Below are positions 1 to 11,942 of a DNA stretch of 64,000 nt, piece after piece. The position numbers and the translations under genes were made by a program. The DNA comes from Artemisia argyi (lineage: Eukaryota > Streptophyta > Magnoliopsida > Asterales > Asteraceae), in contig CM060703.1 in the NCBI GenBank assembly GCA_030686995.1, positions 6,306,597 through 6,370,596 of the forward strand, given 5' to 3'. The notes under the pieces were generated by a model. It was given only the letters and a program-made list of their open reading frames with translations. It was not told the DNA's origin and made no database searches. The number at the start of each line of letters is the position of its first letter. Position 1 is the first letter of the stretch.

Positions 1-1992
1 ATTATCACTTCTTATGGTTTTTATTGAAGTTTTGAACTGAGGTTGGACATAACAATAAAAGGATTTGAAAGTGGACAGTACATGATGTTTTGCTAGTAAG
101 AGATAAGTCCAAGTAGCCCTTGAATGATCATCAACAATGGTGAGAAAGTATTTACAATGATTGAAAGTTGGATGTTTGTAAGGTCCCCACACATCAAGGT
201 GAATTAAATCAAAGATGTTTGAAGCATGTGAAACACTAGATGGAAAAGATAGAACATGTTGTTTTGCTAAAGGACAAACTGTACATTTATTCTCTGAATT
301 ACAATTGATTACAGGAGAGATTTGTTTGATCTTTTGAAGTACATGGTAAGAGGAATGTCCTAATCTAGCATGCCATAGTGATGATGAGCTAGTATGAAGC
401 TGAACAGAAGTTGAGTTGATAACTGGTGATGAATTGAGTGCATTAAGTCCACCATGTAATGATCCATGAGTGATAGAACCATCATGGCCCTGAAAGATAC
501 ATTGTTTGTGAGTAAATGTGATGGCTGAGTGTGTACTAGCAGTCAACTTACTTATGGATATTAAGTTATAGGTGAAGGTTGGTATGTAAAAAACTCCAGT
601 GAGTGTTAGGTTTGGTGTAAGGTGAACTGAACCTATAGTATCCACTTTGATTTGATTGCCATTTGGTAAGCTAACAAGGATTGGGTGTTTTAGGGTTCTG
701 ATGTTATGCATTTTATGTAAGGAAATGCAAATGTGATCTGTAGCCCCACTGTCTATAATCCAAATATCAAATTTACCAGAATTGAATGAAGCAATGAAAG
801 TGAAGGTACCTGACATATGAGGAAGAGTAGCTGCAGTGAATTCCTTTGGGTTATTTTGCAGCATCAAAAGTACCTGATTGAGTTGGTTTTGCAACATGTC
901 CATCCTGCTGTGAACAAATGGTTCAGCAGAAGTTGAAGTGCCAGTGTTTGGATTAGCAAAATTGGGAGGTGTGGCTTGAGAATCATCAATCTTAGCTGCC
1001 ATATGGACAGCTGCACCTTTGTTATTTCTTTGAGATGGAGGGATGTACTTGTTGTGTAAGGGGTGCCCTGGTGGATAACCAACTAGCTTGTAACACTCAT
1101 TTCCATAATTCCCCTCTTTGTTGCAATTAGTGCAGTAAATTCCTTTCCTGAATGGACTTTTCTTCACAGTTGTACTTGTTGCAGGGGTGTTTGGCTTGTT
1201 GTGATTGAAGGTTGTTTGTGGTTTGTTTCTATTGGTGTTGATGTTCAAAGCAGTTGGGGTGAAAGTAGTTGGTTTTTGAACATCTCTTTGCTTCTCCTCT
1301 TGTTTGAGCATACTGTAGGCTTTGGACACAATTGGAAGTGGCTGAATCAACAAGATCTGACCCCTCACATTTGTATAACTTTCATCCAATCCCATCAAGA
1401 ACTGTATGAGCCTTTTCCTCTGATCCCTCTCACCATTTGTTCTGCCATTTTCACAATCACAGGGACACACACATGCATATGGAGCTTCCAAAGCATCCAG
1501 TTCATCCCATAACCCTTTCAATTTGTGATAATACAACTCAATTGATGTGTTACCTTGTTTCAAATTGACCAATTCTTGTGAAACTTGATAGATTCTGTGA
1601 CCATCCAACTGTGAATAGTGTTCATTCAGTTCATTCCACAATGCTTGTGCAGTATTCACAAAACTTAGATTGTTCCCAATTTGTTCTGAAACTATATTCA
1701 AGATCCATGAAATAACCATATCATTTGCTCTTTCCCATAGTGATCTAATCTCTGAGTTGACTGCTGGTTCTTCAAATTCACCATTAATAAGCTTCATTTT
1801 GTTTCTTGCATTCAATGCAATCATCATTGATCTCTTCCAAGTACTGTAGTTTTCAGATCCAGTCAACTTTTTGGAGATAAGAACAAGTCCTGGATGATCA
1901 TTTTGATGAAAGTAAAGAGGATGATGAATGGAGTTGATATCATTGCTGTTATGTGTTGAAGATGATGTGTTTTCACTGGTTGATGTAGCCAT
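1..1992 (-). CDS. Copia Gag-Pol polyprotein, partial (Gag, protease, start of integrase)
   Basis: The frame opens at ATG 1992-1990 and stays open for 664 codons to the window edge, so the C-terminus is missing. In order I see a Copia-type gag (LTGSENYSTWKR near residue 43), a zinc knuckle at residues 287-300, the protease active site DSGATDH at 414, the GAG-pre-integrase motif WHARLGH at 540 with the HHCC zinc site (CTVC) after it, and the integrase core with LDVWGP around Asp600, IVDDHSR near 620 and IRSDN at the truncated end. The zinc knuckle is CX2CX4NX4C: the usual His is Asn. Codon tops at the knuckle, DSGAT and WHARLGH are all in one frame. The protein would package and process element RNA and integrate the cDNA. 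Confidence 0.88.
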   Translation of the reverse strand, partial: MATSTSENTSSSTHNSNDINSIHHPLYFHQNDHPGLVLISKKLTGSENYSTWKRSMMIALNARNKMKLINGEFEEPAVNSEIRSLWERANDMVISWILNIVSEQIGNNLSFVNTAQALWNELNEHYSQLDGHRIYQVSQELVNLKQGNTSIELYYHKLKGLWDELDALEAPYACVCPCDCENGRTNGERDQRKRLIQFLMGLDESYTNVRGQILLIQPLPIVSKAYSMLKQEEKQRDVQKPTTFTPTALNINTNRNKPQTTFNHNKPNTPATSTTVKKSPFRKGIYCTNCNKEGNYGNECYKLVGYPPGHPLHNKYIPPSQRNNKGAAVHMAAKIDDSQATPPNFANPNTGTSTSAEPFVHSRMDMLQNQLNQVLLMLQNNPKEFTAATLPHMSGTFTFIASFNSGKFDIWIIDSGATDHICISLHKMHNIRTLKHPILVSLPNGNQIKVDTIGSVHLTPNLTLTGVFYIPTFTYNLISISKLTASTHSAITFTHKQCIFQGHDGSITHGSLHGGLNALNSSPVINSTSVQLHTSSSSLWHARLGHSSYHVLQKIKQISPVINCNSENKCTVCPLAKQHVLSFPSSVSHASNIFDLIHLDVWGPYKHPTFNHCKYFLTIVDDHSRATWTYLLLAKHHVLSTFKSFYCYVQPQFKTSIKTIRSDN

Positions 1993-2307
1993 GGCGATTT
2001 GAAGATGATATGATCAAGAATCTGTTGATAACAGTGATAATGGTTTGAGTTCAAAAATTGGCGGGAAAATCTGTTATGGATGAATTTGGATGTTCTTGAG
2101 TATATTTGATGAATTCTGGTGATGATGATTAGAATGTGTTATTGATGATCTTTGATGAAAAAGGAAGAAAATTTGATGAGTTTTGGCGGAATATGGTGGT
2201 GTTTGTGATGGTTTATGATGGTCAAAGTTTGTTAGAGTGGTGGTCAACGGTTGTTATGGTGGCCGGAGTTAGTTAGAATGGCCGGAAGTAGTTATGGTGA
2301 TCGGTTT

Positions 2308-2319
2308 GCTCTGATACCA
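2308..2319 (-). other. Primer binding site, initiator tRNA-Met type
   Basis: On the minus strand this reads TGGTATCAGAGC, the complement of the 3' end of plant initiator tRNA-Met used by most plant Copia elements. It sits directly inside the LTR and about 315 bp before the gag ATG, and it fixes the element's orientation. Confidence 0.85.
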
Positions 2320-2320
2320 T

Positions 2321-2626
2321 ACTTAATAATCAGAGAGCAAATTTAGTTGAATGAAAAATGTAAATGATTTCATTGATTGTAAAATGGGTCATTACAAGTG
2401 TATTTATACTACTGCTATTCTACTACTTATTACATTACTGCTATACTACTTGTACAGTACAACACACTATATACATTACATCTTATTACATTGAATTAAG
2501 CATCTGTGAAGTAACATCTTCATCTTTGGAGGTGTAGAAGCTCTTTGCAAGCTTTGTACTTGAGCAGTCTTCACTGTTGCATTGCTTGCAAGGGTGTTTG
2601 GTATATCTGTGTTTGTGGTATCCACA
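2321..2626 (-). repeat. Copia 5' LTR
   Basis: The inner border is set by the primer binding site. The outer border is set by TGTGGATACC (minus strand, from 2626) and by the start of homology with the other duplication copy right after it. The U3/R part has a TATA box (TATAAATA, minus strand, 2408-2401). The canonical CA end is not clear, so the inner border is good to a few bases only. Confidence 0.65.
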
Positions 2627-2627
2627 T

Positions 2628-4624
2628 TAGATGTGCACTCTATAAAATTATGCAACGGTTATCTTGAATCTTACCAACATCTCTTCAAGGAATGTTTGAT
2701 TTCGGTCGATGTTTTGTTTCGGGTTTTGAGGTGGTGGGCCATATGGTCAATTGTCCTAACAATATCCTTGGCCTAAGTTCTTGGAGTTATTCGATAGTTT
2801 ACAACGGCCTCTTAAATTTATGCTTCAATGTGGTCGTCAAATACAGACTTTTAGTCCTTTGACGATATAAAAAACTGAGTTTGTTTTGATCCAAAACCGC
2901 TGAAGAAGGATACTCTTTTAAAGGATATTAAGGTGTTTTCTTTCTCTTGGTTATATATGAGTTAGAAGTCGATGTCTAATTGTTATCGATTAGACGGTTG
3001 CCCGATAATCTCTTGTATGCACCTAGTGTAATATTTTTCTCTAGTGTCTTGTTAGTTTTTTTTTAATTAAAATTGCCGCTCAAAAATAAAAATAGATACA
3101 CCAGAATAGTTGTTAGTGCATGTTTACGGTTTTAAAGAATGGTACCTTACTGTAATTCTGAAATGATGTGGCCACATTCTTTGATCCATGCATCTTGAGG
3201 AGCGCGTGAGGCCGCGGATTTCTAACGAGAGGACTTCCAAGAGATTACATACGACCCAAGGTATATTGCCTAATTGAGGTGGATCTCCCATTTTCAAAGC
3301 GTCTCCCAATGTTAGTGACTAAAAAGAAGTTATGGTCATAGGTTGATCACACTTTAAAAATAGCCGTTTGGATCATGGATGATCTGGGACAACCGATTTG
3401 TGGCATAAGCAACATATGTTGTGCCGCAATAAATTTCTCGATACTTCAGTGCATCATATTTGACAGGATGTCGATCAAATATAGTGAATATTGCATTGGG
3501 GTGACAATATGAGCCATCTTGTGTGTGACAAAGATATCACGAATGCATGTGCTTGGTTTGAGAGAGGAATATACCATCTTTTGTAAGTATAACTTCATGT
3601 AGAATGCATTTTTGTAAACTAATATGTACCAAGTTACATATACATCATATATAAGGATAGTTTATATATGCTAATGTCAGTCAACTATTGAGGTTAATTA
3701 GTACATTACTCTCGTATGTTGAAACCGTTATGTAATATCATTTAAGTATGCGTTGGGTATGTATTAATGATTACTCAAATAATCAAATGTAAGATCGTTA
3801 TACTCCTATGTTTTATGAATTAAGATCCCCTCGAGTTATGGTCAATATAGTTTCCAAATTCTCTATATATCCAATGAGTCAATCTTATTGATTCATTTTT
3901 TTTATCAAGATTTTAAAAAACCACTTTTTACCAATTTTTTAAAATAAAATATCTTACCAACGGTAAATTATTAAGCGACAAAAAATACACTGTCGCAATA
4001 AGCATTTTTTTATCTTTCATTAGACGGGCACTTTGATATATTTTTTACGAACCTTTTTTTTTTTAATTTTTTTTTCAATTACGTCTGAAAAAATCACATG
4101 TGATTTGTGATACAAATCACATGTGATTTTTGCAGACGTAACTAAAAATAAAATTGATAAAAATGTTCATCGAAAATAAATAAGTGCACCTCTATATAAA
4201 GATGATTTAATTCTCCTCGCGATAGTATGATTCATTTTGCGTAACGATTAACAGTTTGTGAGATATTTTTTTTTTTAAAAAAAAAGAAGAAAGTGGGTTT
4301 TTTGTTTTGATAAAAGAAAATAGATGGCTAAGATTTATTCATTGGTTTTATAGAAAATTTGAGATCTACATTGAACTTTTCTTTATATCGGAGTACATAT
4401 CAATAACAAAACAGAATATATACCTCTATTTGGCATCTCGTTATCCGGATATGAGTTAGATTAAATGAGAAGAAAAATTAAAATGAGATTGGTGAGAAGA
4501 AAACACAACCACACATTTCAGATGCATCTCTCTTTAAAATTCTCTGTGTGGCAAAAAATCAATTCCATTCTTCTCATTTTAGTTTTTCATCTCAGTATAT
4601 CTCTTTCCAAGTATTTTGATAGTA
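2628..4624. repeat. Segmental duplication, copy A, block 1
   Basis: This block matches 41635-43633 in the same orientation at high identity with small indels. I see no convincing gene in it: short open frames such as 3124-3309 and 4465-4668 contain no domain and are not preserved between copies. Homology breaks at 4624/4625 because the other copy has a 12-kb Helitron inserted exactly there. Confidence 0.9.
4070..4141. repeat. Foldback built on the palindrome ATCACATGTGAT
   Basis: The sequence folds on itself: ACGTCTG on the left pairs with CAGACGT on the right, and between them lie two copies of the palindrome ATCACATGTGAT. The equivalent in copy B (43069-43152) keeps the outer arms but has an extra internal unit. 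Confidence 0.6.
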
Positions 4625-4692
4625 TAATATTTTGCTGTTTAAAAAGTTTAAAACAAAAGTTATACTAACACGCTTTCTTAATTTAACAGAAA

Positions 4693-5141
4693 GAGAGAAC
4701 TGCAAAATACATCCCTGTGGTTTACAGGTTTTGTCATCCTACATCCCTGTCAGAAACTTTTGGCAAGATACATTCCCCGTTAGGCAAACGTTTGCCACTA
4801 TACATCCCTCGTTTACAATGAGGACTAACGGTGCAAAATTTTCCTCCGTTATCTCTTAACGAGACAGAAAATATTACACCGTTAGCCCTCGTTAGCCAAA
4901 CGTTTGCACCATTAGTCCACTTTTTTAGAAAAAAAATAAAATTAAAAAAAAAAAGGAAAAAAATCTTAAAAATTAATTTTTTTTAAGTTAATATTTAAAA
5001 AAAATCAAAATTTTTTTAAAAAATTTATTATTTACGAAAAAAAATTAAATTTTTTTTATAAACACGGATTTTTTAAAAATATTAAAAAAAGGAAAAAAAA
5101 TTTAAAAATTAATTTTTTTAAAGTTTATATTTAAAAAAATC

Positions 5142-5172
<31 letters not shown>

Positions 5173-6054
5173 CTAATATTTGCGATTTTTTTTTTATTTT
5201 ATAAATACACATTTAAAAAAAATAAAAAAAAGGAAAAAAAATTTTAAAAATTAATTTTTTTAAAGTTAATATTTAAAAAAAAATTAATATTTGCGAAAAA
5301 AAATTAAATTTTTTTTATAAAAACAATAATTTTTTTTTAAAATTAATTTTTAGAAAAAAATTTAATTTTTTAAAAAAATACGCATTTATTAAAAAAATAA
5401 ACATTTTTTTATAAAAATTAATTTTTTAAAAAATACGCATTTTAAAAAAAATTAATTATTATTTATATTTTTTTTCGCAAATATTATTTTTTTTTTAAAT
5501 TTTGATTTTTTTAAAATATTAACTTTAAAAAAAATTAATTTTATAAAAAAAATTAATTTTTTTTAAAAATACGCATTTAAAAAAAAATTAATTATTATTT
5601 ATAATTTTTTTTTTAAAATACGCATTTTTTTATAAAAATTAATTATTAAAAAAATAGGCATTTTTAAAAAAATTAATTATTATTTATAATTTTTTTTTCG
5701 CAAATATTTTTTTTTAAATATTAACTTTAAAAAAAATTAATTTTTTAAATTTTTTTCCTTTTTTTTTCTAATTTTAAGTTTTTTTTTTTATTTATTTATT
5801 TATTTATTTATTTTTTTCCTAAAAAAGAGGACTAAAGGTGCAAACGTTTGGCTAACGAGGGCTAATGGTGTAACATTTTCTGTCTCGTTAAGAGATAACG
5901 GACGAAAATTTTGCACCGTTAGTCCTCATTGTAAACGAGGGATGTATAGTGGCAAACGTTTGCCTAACGGGGGATGTATCTTGCCAAAAGTTTCTGACAG
6001 TGATGTAGGATGGCAAAACTTGTAAACCACAGGGATGTATTTTGCAGTTCTCTC
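4693..6054. mobile_element. Mutator-like (MULE) non-autonomous element with AT-only core
   Basis: The long terminal inverted repeats (about 230 bp) begin GAGAGAACTGC and end GCAGTTCTCTC. They are flanked by a perfect 9-bp target duplication, TAACAGAAA (4684-4692 and 6055-6063); 9 bp is the Mutator superfamily length. Copy B has the site uninserted near 55727. The core, about 4920-5825, is almost pure A/T runs with no coding capacity. No transposase is present, so mobilisation must have been in trans. Confidence 0.9.
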
Positions 6055-6808
6055 TAACAGAAATGAAGATTTCTTTTCGACCAATCTATTAAGTATAGTA
6101 GGTAGGAAGAAAATTAATTCATCAAAATATAATAATAATTAATTACAAAATAAATATTTTTTATTTTGAACACGAAATGGCTGAAGCACGCAAACAGACC
6201 ACAGTAATACTATATATTTATATATTTTCTTCTACCTCTTCCTTGGACCATGCATGCTTTTACAAGAAGCTCTTAGCTTCTCTAGCTATACGTTGAAAAC
6301 AAGAATATGATGAGCCTTTAGTTTCGTCCAGCGGGTTTTTCCAAGCCGATATTCATCCAGTTGGGGTGAGTGCATATGGCTCTACCATTTGGTTCTCTGA
6401 GCAACTCACGTCTAAGCTAGAGTCGCACTGTGGTTTGAATGGCTAAGGATCGATCGAGTATATATATATAGAAAGCACTCAAAGCCACCAAGTTATTTGG
6501 TCCAGCTATACAAAGCCAATCTCTTCCTCACTCCGGTTTTTTTTACAAAGGTAATCTAGTGAAGCCTAAGTTCATAATTATTTGACAAGTGTATTATGCA
6601 TTTTCACTCTCCATATTTCCACTAATCATTTTTGCAAATCAACCAGTCAAATTTTTAGATACATAAAGAGGAATGGTTATTAGGTACAACTAAAAATGAT
6701 TTAATTCCATTTTTACTATATTAAGTGAAGACTAGGTTCTTTTGAATTTTCTTTGTGCAATGGGGTTTGCTTACAAATTTGGCCCACCAGTTTCCACATT
6801 ATTTCACA
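6055..6808. repeat. Segmental duplication, copy A, block 2
   Basis: After the MULE, homology to copy B resumes and runs to 6808 (copy B 55728-57284), apart from two hAT MITEs present only in copy B. No supported gene; the short frame at 6742-6939 crosses a Helitron border and is not real. Confidence 0.85.
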
Positions 6809-8448
6809 CTAGCAAAGTACCCGCGAGATGCGACGGCGGGTACCCTGTGACTATATTTTGCGGCGAGCAAATAATATTCGATTACAGGTTTTTTTTTCAA
6901 ACAATAACCATAACGTTAAATAATAACAATGATATATAATTCCTTAGCATTTTCTAGTAAGATAAGCTCTAGATATGCTACACAATAAATTTCTTTTTTA
7001 ATATTATAATTATATAACATTATTTCAATAAGTTTGACATAAAAAAATTAAGATTAACTTTTACGTGAAGTGTCTCTTCACGCTCATATAAGTGACAAAC
7101 AATTTAACTATGTAGTCATATTTCATTAACGTACAAAATTTAACCATGTGAAATAATCAACCCCGTAAATATTAGAAAGCCCAAAACCAATCGTAATCCA
7201 ATAACAATCCAAATTAATTCCAAACAATCCAAATTGTAACAAATTTAGTTCAAGCAAATCATTATACCAATTTTAGCAGCCAAAGTATAATTTTAAAATA
7301 TTTAAATAAACTCATCAATAACCCAAATTTAGCACAAGCCCAATATCAATAACCATAATATCATCCGACCCTAATTATTTCTATCAAACTTGCAGCCACC
7401 ACATTTTCTCTCATTTCATAAAAATTCGTCCCCTACCTTACCCCGCCATTTAACCTTGCAGCCACAAAAATAAAACTCATTATTACTCCTTTGATAAAAC
7501 GCATCTCCACACTTAAACATCACACGAAACAAACAATTAAATATCATTTGTTGTTGTTGTCGTTGTTGTTGATATCAACACACGGACGAAAGGAGATCTT
7601 GTACATCACATGAAACGAACAATTAAATATCATTCGGTTTAACTCAACACAACTGAATAACATATGTTTCATACACACGAACCAAAACAAACATCACCCT
7701 TCTAATGGTCTTGACATTTTCGGTTTCAAGATATTTATGAGGGTCTCGGGTAAGGTGTCGTTTGTTTTTCTTTCTTATTAAAGATCAGTGATGGGTGTTA
7801 GATATATCTCTAAAGATTGTTACAACTTTTAATGAAAAACACACTGAGACCTTTGCTTTTTTATTTTTATTCATGAATTTGAAGTCGGATTGACTTCAAG
7901 ATCATGTTAACATGGTCTCGTGTAAGGTTGTTGTTTTCGTTTAAACCGAACAAAAGAAAGCATGAAACAATTGGTTTTGTTCTTACTTTGAAAATGTTCG
8001 AATAATAAAAGGAAGCTTTGCTTCGAAAAAGATCTATGATGAGTTTTACATTTATTTTGTTAAGATCTCGTAAGGTCTTTAATTCTATAATGAAACACGA
8101 AAGTGAAAACTGAGATCTTGTTTATTTTTTATTTGTATTTGGTCATTTGTTTATGTTTTGTAATATTAAAAATCCTTTCATCTTCATCTTCTAGACGCGG
8201 TTACCATATGAACTGAAAAATAGGCTGGATCTATTTGTACATTATGCTTTACATTTTGTATTAATTGGTGATGCGGTGTATTAGTTGTATGTATGTAAGA
8301 AATAATATTTGACTAAAATCAATTATGCTTTACATAGTTGTACATTATGTTTTATAAGTAGTATTTACTTAAAATCTAATTTAGTAAATCTTAAACTCAT
8401 AAATAAGAAAGAGGGTCATCCCTCTATTGTAAGCAGTATAGATATAGA
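6809..8448 (-). mobile_element. Helitron, non-autonomous, 1,640 bp
   Basis: On the minus strand the element starts TCTATATCTATAC (from 8448) and ends in a GC hairpin (GGGTACCCGC pairing with GCGGGTAC) followed by CTAG at 6812-6809. It lies between A (6808) and T (8449) with no target duplication. Copy B has the uninserted A|T at 57284/57285. Inside are three degenerate units around GGTCTCGGGTAAGGT (near 7738, 7913 and 8064) that look like captured host sequence with a splice donor; related sequence occurs in the larger Helitron near 45590. No Rep/helicase. Confidence 0.88.
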
Positions 8449-8475
8449 TATTTGCTTATTGTTTCCTTAATTTTT

Positions 8476-11400
8476 GGTAAATTGTAAATTTAGTCTCTAA
8501 AGTTGTCCAAATGCGCAAAAAATACACAGAGACAAAAATTTGTGTAAAAACGATATTAGTGTTTCATTTTTTTTGCAAAACAGTCACCAAGAGCTACTTT
8601 TTGCTAATGCCCGTTATTTATCGCTTTAGTGGCAGCGAAAATGACTGATATATCTTTTTTTTCTTCCTCACTTTCAAGGACATAATTTGCAATTTACCCA
8701 CTTTGATTTTTGTTTTATTTTTTGATCGGAATCCTTGATGTTTTCCACCACATCACAAACACAGCCACTACCCCCACCCGCTCTACCACCACCACCACCA
8801 CCCTCTACTACCACACATTTATAACATTACTTTTTTTTCGGTTTTATCGGTTGAAGCTAAGTGATAGAAGGTTCTATTCAAGTCTACAAACTCTTTTATT
8901 CTTAAAACAAATTTTATTTCATAGGTGTCAGACTCTTAGCCATGGCTTCCTCACATCATTTAGAAAAGATGTATTATTGCATTTTTTTCGACCTATGCGA
9001 ATGATGTACAATACAAAAATGCTGAAATCAAATATGATATTACTTAAATTTGAAAAAAAAAAAAAAAAAAAAAAGTTAAAAATGTGATACTACATCTTTT
9101 CTTAGTTGGTACCTAAAACTCGCAAATATTTGGCTGAAATGAATTTTACAAACATGTTGAACCCTTGTATACCTCTAAACCAAAAGATATTGATTAATGA
9201 TTATGTTCATCTTCTTTAACTCAATAGTCGTTAATGCAGTTTTTGGTATTTGCTTGCTTGGATTCTCGAGTCTGTCTGTCACATCCTGGATTTCTAGCTA
9301 GGTGAAGCCTTTTTAGTCAGAAACATTGCTATTTCTCTCCAAAATTATTAAACCGCTCCCCCATTAACCCCCTGTATTTAATTTCTCCACCTACAAACAC
9401 ATTCGTTCCTCTCTCTCTTTCTCACCCTACGCTCACAAATTGGTGGGTGGTAAATGATCGAATTTTGTCATAATCTGCATTCATCAGTGAATCGGCTAAC
9501 TTGATTTTCATGTTACATCAGTCGTCGAAATGTTTATTTATTTGTAAGATGCAAATCTGAACATGGTGTCATCACTCTTGAATTCACACGACCGTTGGAT
9601 TTAAATTGTGATAAACATATACAGATTGAATATAAAAACATCAGTTAAACGAAAAGTAGACAAGTATGAAGAAGAAGGTGACAAATTCTTTATACCAAAG
9701 TCTTGTAATTCTTGCTGTAGCTTGTCCTTTCTTTTCAATATGGGTTTGATACATGTGAAGTGAGCAATAATCTTGGTCTCTTTAGATTTTCATCGATAGA
9801 ATTATCATCACTTACTTGTCCAATTTGGATTCCGCTTATGATTTCATAAACACAAAAAATTAGAACTAAATTTAGATATTCGTACATTAACATTCAAAAA
9901 GGCTCTACCCATTAATAACAGACTATGGGTAAAGTTCAACACCTCCGACTCTTTTGGGATTAAATATAGCTCAAACTGACCCATTTAAAAGCAAAATGGG
10001 TTAAAACCACCACCAATGGGTTTAACGGTAATAGTTTAATATCTTTGAAGCTAAAGTTATTATGAATTTATTAAACATAAGTTACTTGGACACGACATGA
10101 TGATCATGTTATTAAGTCTTAACTAAAAGCAAACTTATTGTCGTAAAACATAAAATTGATGATTATCATACATTTTTCTACACCATTAAGCCATATTCGG
10201 TTTTCTTTCATGCCATACCTATACGTAACAATGATAGAATATAAATAGATTGCGTGATTAGTTTATTGCTAACTTTTTCCAGATTAGTTGATCTCAACAC
10301 CAAATATAAATGTGTGGTGGTAGAGCGTGGTGGTGGTGGAGGTCGTGTTTGTGATGTGGTGGCTTCTTAAAAAAAGGCCAAATTGCAAATTATGTCCCTG
10401 AAAGTGAGGAAGAAGAAGAGAGTATATTAATCATTTCGCATGCCAACTAACGAGATAAATAATGGGCGTTAGCAAAAAGTAGTTATCGATTGTTGTTTTG
10501 CAAAAAAACGAAACATTAATGTCATTTTTGCATAACTTTTTGCCTCGGTGTATTTTTTGCGCATTTGAACAACTTTAAGGACTAAATTTGCAATTTTGTT
10601 ACACCATGTGCCCGCTTTGACAAAAAATTAAAACTTTAATGCAGAAACGACTTCACTTTAATGGAACCTTTGTTACTCTTTTAACCGTGAAACCATTTTT
10701 AAATGAAACTATACTCAATTCCCTTCGAAATGGTGGGTGGCACGACCCGTGAAGACTTACGGTTTAAAATATATGACTTCCCGAAAATTAACAAAATCTG
10801 AAAAACAGACTGTATGGCCATATGAAATAATTCATATGGCCGTATGGTCACCTCAGAAACATATCAACCCATTGACTCAAGCATACGACCATATGAAATT
10901 TTTCATATAGCCGTATCTTAACCAAAAGGCCATATGAAATATTTTATATGGTCATATGATACCTACAACAATATTTCCAAATAAACATAACCTTATACTT
11001 TACTTTAATTCCGGAAAACCGACTTCTATAACTTGACGTAACACCAAAAACTTCCAAAATTCATTAACACATCATAAACATCATTTTTATTCAATAACAT
11101 CACCCAAATGACACTTCGGAATGGTACTTTACAAATAGACGTATAATATACCCGTTTTGACCAATTTCACAACAAACGACCTTTAATACTTTCATATTGC
11201 ATCAAACCTTCCAAAAACCTTTACCCTAGCATAAATAACCATTTCCATACCCATTTAACCCGTTTGCAACCCAAAATGGGTATATTTATACTTATTCCAA
11301 ACACCTTTTTATCCGTAACTATAAACATACACTTTAACCCTTTAACCCGTAACTATAACAGACCATTACCAATCAAGTACTATAACGAACTCGACATACA

Positions 11401-11911
11401 CTTGACACATGACAACACATTTACAACCAATACGAGACTTACGGGGGCATAACATGGACTTGAGCTCGGTATTCTACCTAAGCTCATAAATATATAAAAC
11501 CTTATAACCTTTTGCATCCAATCCTTAATCCAAGCATGGCACTTCCACATAACCTACAAAACGTTATTTATCTATAACGTAAGCGAGTGCTTAGTAAGTA
11601 ACTAGATTAACATATGGTTAACACGTTAATTCACATATATGCATTACGAACACTTCAACCATTAAACACATAAGGTCGTAATCACATTGAACATATAAAC
11701 ATCACAAACATACCTTAGCCATTCCATACTCGTAATCTATAACTTGAGTCAACTAACTAGGCAAAATCACCTATCAAAATCATACTCACTTCCAAGGCTA
11801 TCAACTATAACATTCATACTCCTAATCCACATAATATGCAAACAACCATATTTAACACATATTAATCGAGTTACTTACCTTAGCTTCCAAAGCTAAGCTA
11901 CAAATCATAAT

Positions 11912-11942
<31 letters not shown>

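Larger units (their letters stand above)
1..2626 (-). mobile_element. Ty1-Copia LTR retrotransposon, 5' portion (runs off left edge)
   Basis: Read on the minus strand the order is LTR (about 2626-2321), primer binding site (2319-2308), then one long gag-pol frame running to base 1. Reverse transcriptase, RNase H and the 3' LTR lie outside the window. Copy A of the segmental duplication starts immediately right of the LTR, so the element marks its left border. The absence of frame breaks suggests a fairly recent insertion. Confidence 0.9.

Noticed and set aside
8710..9087. 125-aa Thr-rich frame
   Set aside because: It lies over a CAC-rich inverted-repeat arm and an A tract of a long-TIR element; no domain.
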